From NCBI GenBank assembly GCA_051294375.1, contig CM119269.1:4122557-4186556 (forward strand): 64,000 nt of DNA. The letters are read 5' to 3'. Position numbers and translations under genes: made by a program. Below, in pieces: positions 60,795 to 64,000 of the stretch. Position 1 is the stretch's first letter; every line of letters begins with the position of its first letter. The stretch comes from Paraspadella gotoi. Lineage: Eukaryota > Chaetognatha. Below the pieces are notes generated by a model. That model worked only from the letters and a program-made list of their open reading frames with translations. It ran no database searches and had not been told where the DNA came from.

Positions 60795-62133
60795 CTATCC
60801 GCGGTAGATGAAATTTTCTGTCGGAAAATATTTAGAAAATTCGGTTTGATTAGGCATTGTATAAGGGAACAAAATACATATGTAGTTATACAATCCGAAT
60901 ATGTTGTTCGCTACCTGGTTCACATTCTCGATGGCAAGATGCAGACGATCAATCACCGAATCCCTAGAAAGTAAACACGACAATATTCAAATTATATTTT
61001 TATATAGTTAGTTAAATATTTTTTTGTTTCTCACATCTTCGTCCTCCAAGCGCGAATTCTTTCGATGTCGTCGCCACGATCTTCCACCATTTGACACAGT
61101 TTTCCGCGGACCTTGTCGTTGTCGTTGTCGTTGTTGTCGTTGTGGATGGTTTCGATTCCGCTGATGAGATGGTGGACGCGAAGCAGTTGATGCAGCGCCA
61201 CCAATAAAGCTACGATGACGGCGACGACGACGATAACAATCGCGCAATTGCGACTGATGGAAGAGTTAAAAGGGAAACTTTATTTTGACTTTTGATGCGA
61301 GTTGCTATGCACTTGATAATGAGAATATCTTAAGAAATTGGTACAACCAATATAATAATTATACATTCATTTAATAAATAAGCTATAAATAAGCTAATAA
61401 ATAAGCTATATAATTGAATTTTTTTATAAACATTTAATAGATAACTTAACGATCGTTTACTAATTACTAATTTACTAATTACCTCCGGTGCGTCGAGTAC
61501 CACAACGACGACAACAACGACGACAACGTGCCGATCCAAATCCTGTTTTGATCCAATTTCGTTGAAGGCGAATTCGCTTTATCAAAAGTTTTGTCGCAAG
61601 AGTCAGGAACAGTGAAGTTTTGAAGGCGAGAAATTGTTTTCGCTTTCGTCGTCGTCGTCGTTGCCATCGAGTCAGTTAACGAAGGCAGCAATAAACTGAA
61701 TTTTGGTTTGGTTAATACTTAATACTTAATACTTAATGGAACTTCAAACCTGATAAGTTAACACTCACCTCGATCTTATCGAGCCCCGACTTTTTTTCAA
61801 CTTTTTCCGGTTCGAATCCGATCCACCAGGTTCGCTGTCCTCCGGATCTCCCTCGTTGTCGGACAAAAAAGCATCGTCGTCTTCGTTGTCAGAAGAATTG
61901 ATGTCGTCGTCGTTGTCGTCGTCGTTGTCGTCTTCGTCCTCTTCGTCGTCATCGACGAATTCCGTTTCTTGATGAAATCGAATCGACGCCTTAAGTTTTA
62001 TTAAATGATTTTGTTAACTTGGGTCATGTTAGTCTTGTTTGTTTGTTTCTATAAAGCAATGTACCTCATTTGATCGTGATCTTCGGATTGAATTCGTTTT
62101 AGATTCTGATTTCGACGTAGAATTTCTCGCGAA
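60795..62133 (-). CDS. Single-pass membrane protein with acidic N-terminal region (5' incomplete)
   Basis: Exons 62065-62133, 61769-61989, 61483-61695, 61035-61253 and 60795-60963 are in consistent phase and give 296 codons plus TAG. Order of parts: basic Ser/Arg segment (RSRSNE), very acidic region (VDDDEEDEDDND and a second Asp run) ending with basic NRKKLKKSRGS, a Thr/Lys segment, one strong TM helix (AIVIVVVAVIVALLVALHQ), then a polar, coiled-coil-like region (QMVEDRGDDIERIRAW, AIENVNQVANN) and FIYRG. The arrangement suggests a type II membrane protein, with acidic cytosolic N-terminus and extracellular C-terminus; the topology is inferred. The first exon with a start codon was not found. 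Family not recognised. Confidence 0.62.
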
Positions 62134-62655
62134 CTTAAAACAAAAATTAATTTCTTAACCAAGTTCAGATTTGTCATTTGAAATTATTTACCCGACAAAT
62201 TTTTTAAGTTACAAAAGATCTGTTTCCCTCTTTAAAAATACTTTTCGGAATTAGGTTTTAACTCATAATAATAAAATACGTATTATAAAGAGAAATACAA
62301 TTTTAAAGAATCGATATATGACTAGCAACTAAATTGAGTTTCTTGAGACGCCCCCCTCCGTTGCCCTTTATTCAATGTCTTCAAGACTCAAGGAGACAAG
62401 TGGACTTGATTGCACTCATCTTTTTCTTAAGACTTTCCAACGAAAACTCAATACTTACTTCTCTGTGACGATGAAAAATCTTCGAGAGGAGACGAAAGGC
62501 CGAATCGCGAGCCAGAAAAGATCCGAATACGTACTGAGAGGTAAATACAGACCTTATTACGAGAGAGAGAGAGAGAGGAGAGCGGGGGTTTTCCAGTAAA
62601 GGGCATAAGGGTACGTTGGCGAGCTGGTAAGGGGGGTCGGAGGTTGAAGGTGAAG

Positions 62656-62732
62656 ATGTCCGTCTCACCTCATCCATTCGAGGGGGAAAAGTTGTTACCC
62701 TTCGGGGGATTTCCGGCGGTGAAGAGAAAAGA
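62656..62732 (+). CDS. Possible first coding exon of a plus-strand gene
   Basis: An ATG in good context (GAAGATGTC) opens MSVSPHPFEGEKLLPFGG and 26 codons in all, ending at a strong donor (AAAGA/GTAAGT) just before an in-frame stop. No following exon could be placed with confidence. The open stretch at 63072-63194 (from VIFARGSNFFGDG to a TGA) could be a later exon, but the frame does not join cleanly. Product unknown. Confidence 0.33.
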
Positions 62733-62739
62733 GTAAGTC

Positions 62740-64000
62740 ACGCTTGGAAAGATTTCAATTTAACCCTATCATCGAATTGAAGAGTGAGCGTCTCTCTCTT
62801 TTAGGCTATGCGCTACCTCAAATCTCTGCTCAATTCACTCTTTTCTCTCTCGCCAAATGTATACAAATGAAACAAAAGGTCGAATGATATTTGTTTCTTT
62901 CTTAGTTTAAATTCTATTCTGGAACAAAAAAATTTTAAGGTGAAAATTCATCGAAATCAAACGTTAATAAAAATAGCAATAAAAACCGGGAGTTTTAAAA
63001 TCATTATCATTATCATTATCCTGTCTTTTCTTTTTTCTCCCTTTTTTTTAAATTCTTTTATGCAATCAGGTGTAATTTTCGCTCGAGGTTCAAACTTTTT
63101 TGGTGACGGAGAAAGCATACTACGTAGAGGGTCTTCGTCTTGGACGGTTTACGGTTACAGTGCCTTGCCCACCTTGATCACCCTTTGCGATTGACCACCT
63201 CCTACCACCCTTAGACCACCTCCAAGATGAGAAAAAAACTTTGAGATTCCCCGACAGCGATTAACATCAAACATTTTCTAACACGAACTCGTAAAAAACT
63301 GGTAGACGACGACAACCGCTCGAGTAGGTTGTGAAGATTGCTTGTTAAAACGTTTATAGTTATTAATATTTTTTTTAAACATATTTCTACTGCTTTATTT
63401 TTTAAAGCAGTACGATGTACTGGTTAATAAAATTTCTTAGCGCTTTTTACGAAGACTTAATAACGATGTAAACCACGAAAAGGACCCCGAAGTTTATTAA
63501 TACGTAAAAGTCGACATTGATGACGACGACGATAGCGACGACGATAACGACGACGACGTCCAAACTGAGCTAAAAAATCGCACTTTACTTTACTTTACTT
63601 TTCTGTAATACGGCCACAACCTCGTCTTTCTCTCTTACCCTACTTTTACCTTTCCCCATTCGAATGAGTATAGTATCCGCCATAAGTAGGTTTAGGGTAA
63701 GTGCGCCCTTTTTCCAACCGCTTTGAAAAAAAAGGTTTAACGTTCGGTCTCTAAAAAAATATTTAGAGTAAGGTCTTAAGCTAAAAAAAAAAATATTTAG
63801 AGTAAGGTCTAAAAGAAGGTCTAAGCTAAAAAAGAAAAAAAAAGAAATCTGTCGGGTTAATGTTTCCGATCAAAAAAAAAAGAGAGAAAAAAAAGCTCAA
63901 AAGAATTCGTCGGGTTTTTTTTCTTCTCTGGCACGGATGCAAATTGGTCGGGAAATCCCTAGGGTAGGTTTTTCCCCTTTTGGAAAGAGAGAGAGAGAGA
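62740..64000. other. AT-rich and simple-sequence end of the window
   Basis: Poly-A/T-rich stretches, (ATT) runs and one uncertain open stretch at 63072-63194. No supported gene. Tandem copies of TATTTAGAGTAAGGTCT occur at 63760-63820. Confidence 0.35.

Overview
The window is eukaryotic, from an invertebrate animal whose species I cannot name. The genes are split by short GT-AG introns. The proteins are metazoan extracellular-matrix types (ZP, CCP/sushi, calcium-binding EGF, SEA, C-type lectin). Introns and spacers are AT-rich and full of (CT)n, (GAAA)n and (AAAT)n tracts, tRNA-derived SINE-like repeats and hammerhead-ribozyme-like repeats.

Layout. About 1-34.2 kb is a mosaic of inverted, near-identical and often error-rich copies joined by N runs (248-516, 1566-1590, 2936-3134, 14743-14767, 22023-22047, 28439-28448, 34168-34192). 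It holds several copies of one unrecognised coding locus (0.7-3.7 kb and 17.8-19.3 kb) and several copies of one ZP-domain gene, here gene A. The best gene A pieces are exons 1-8 (minus, 22127-24688), exons 9-10 (minus, 28621-29772) and the 3' exons (minus, 35642-36903). A frame-broken plus-strand copy lies at 30.1-34.2 kb and a heavily scrambled one at 9.7-14.2 kb. From 34.2 kb onward the sequence is clean.

34.2-64 kb. Gene B (minus, 37610-43147) is a complete 15-exon paralog of 1033 aa: signal peptide, a large unrecognised N-terminal region, ZP module, furin site, CCP, cbEGF, SEA, EGF, transmembrane segment, short tail. Gene C (minus, 53030-57935) has the matching exons 4-15. Gene D (minus, 46442-47441) has only exons 1-3. 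C and D may be two truncated duplicates or one gene split by rearrangement. Between them lie the 5' part of a GRAM-domain gene (minus, 47748-48429) and a four-exon multi-pass membrane protein (minus, 49438-51661). Downstream are the 3' half of a C-type lectin (plus, 59661-60121) and a single-pass membrane protein with an acidic N-terminal region (minus, 60795-62133, 5' end not found).

How the genes relate. A, B, C and D keep the same intron phases and mostly the same exon lengths, so they are a local tandem family of ZP-type surface proteins. ZP modules polymerise into extracellular filaments. The unusual point is that the CCP-EGF-SEA-EGF-TM block lies after the furin-type site, so cleavage there would release a ZP ectodomain and leave a multidomain stalk on the membrane. 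Exon boundaries below come from reading splice signals and reading-frame phase by eye; no alignment or transcript data were used.
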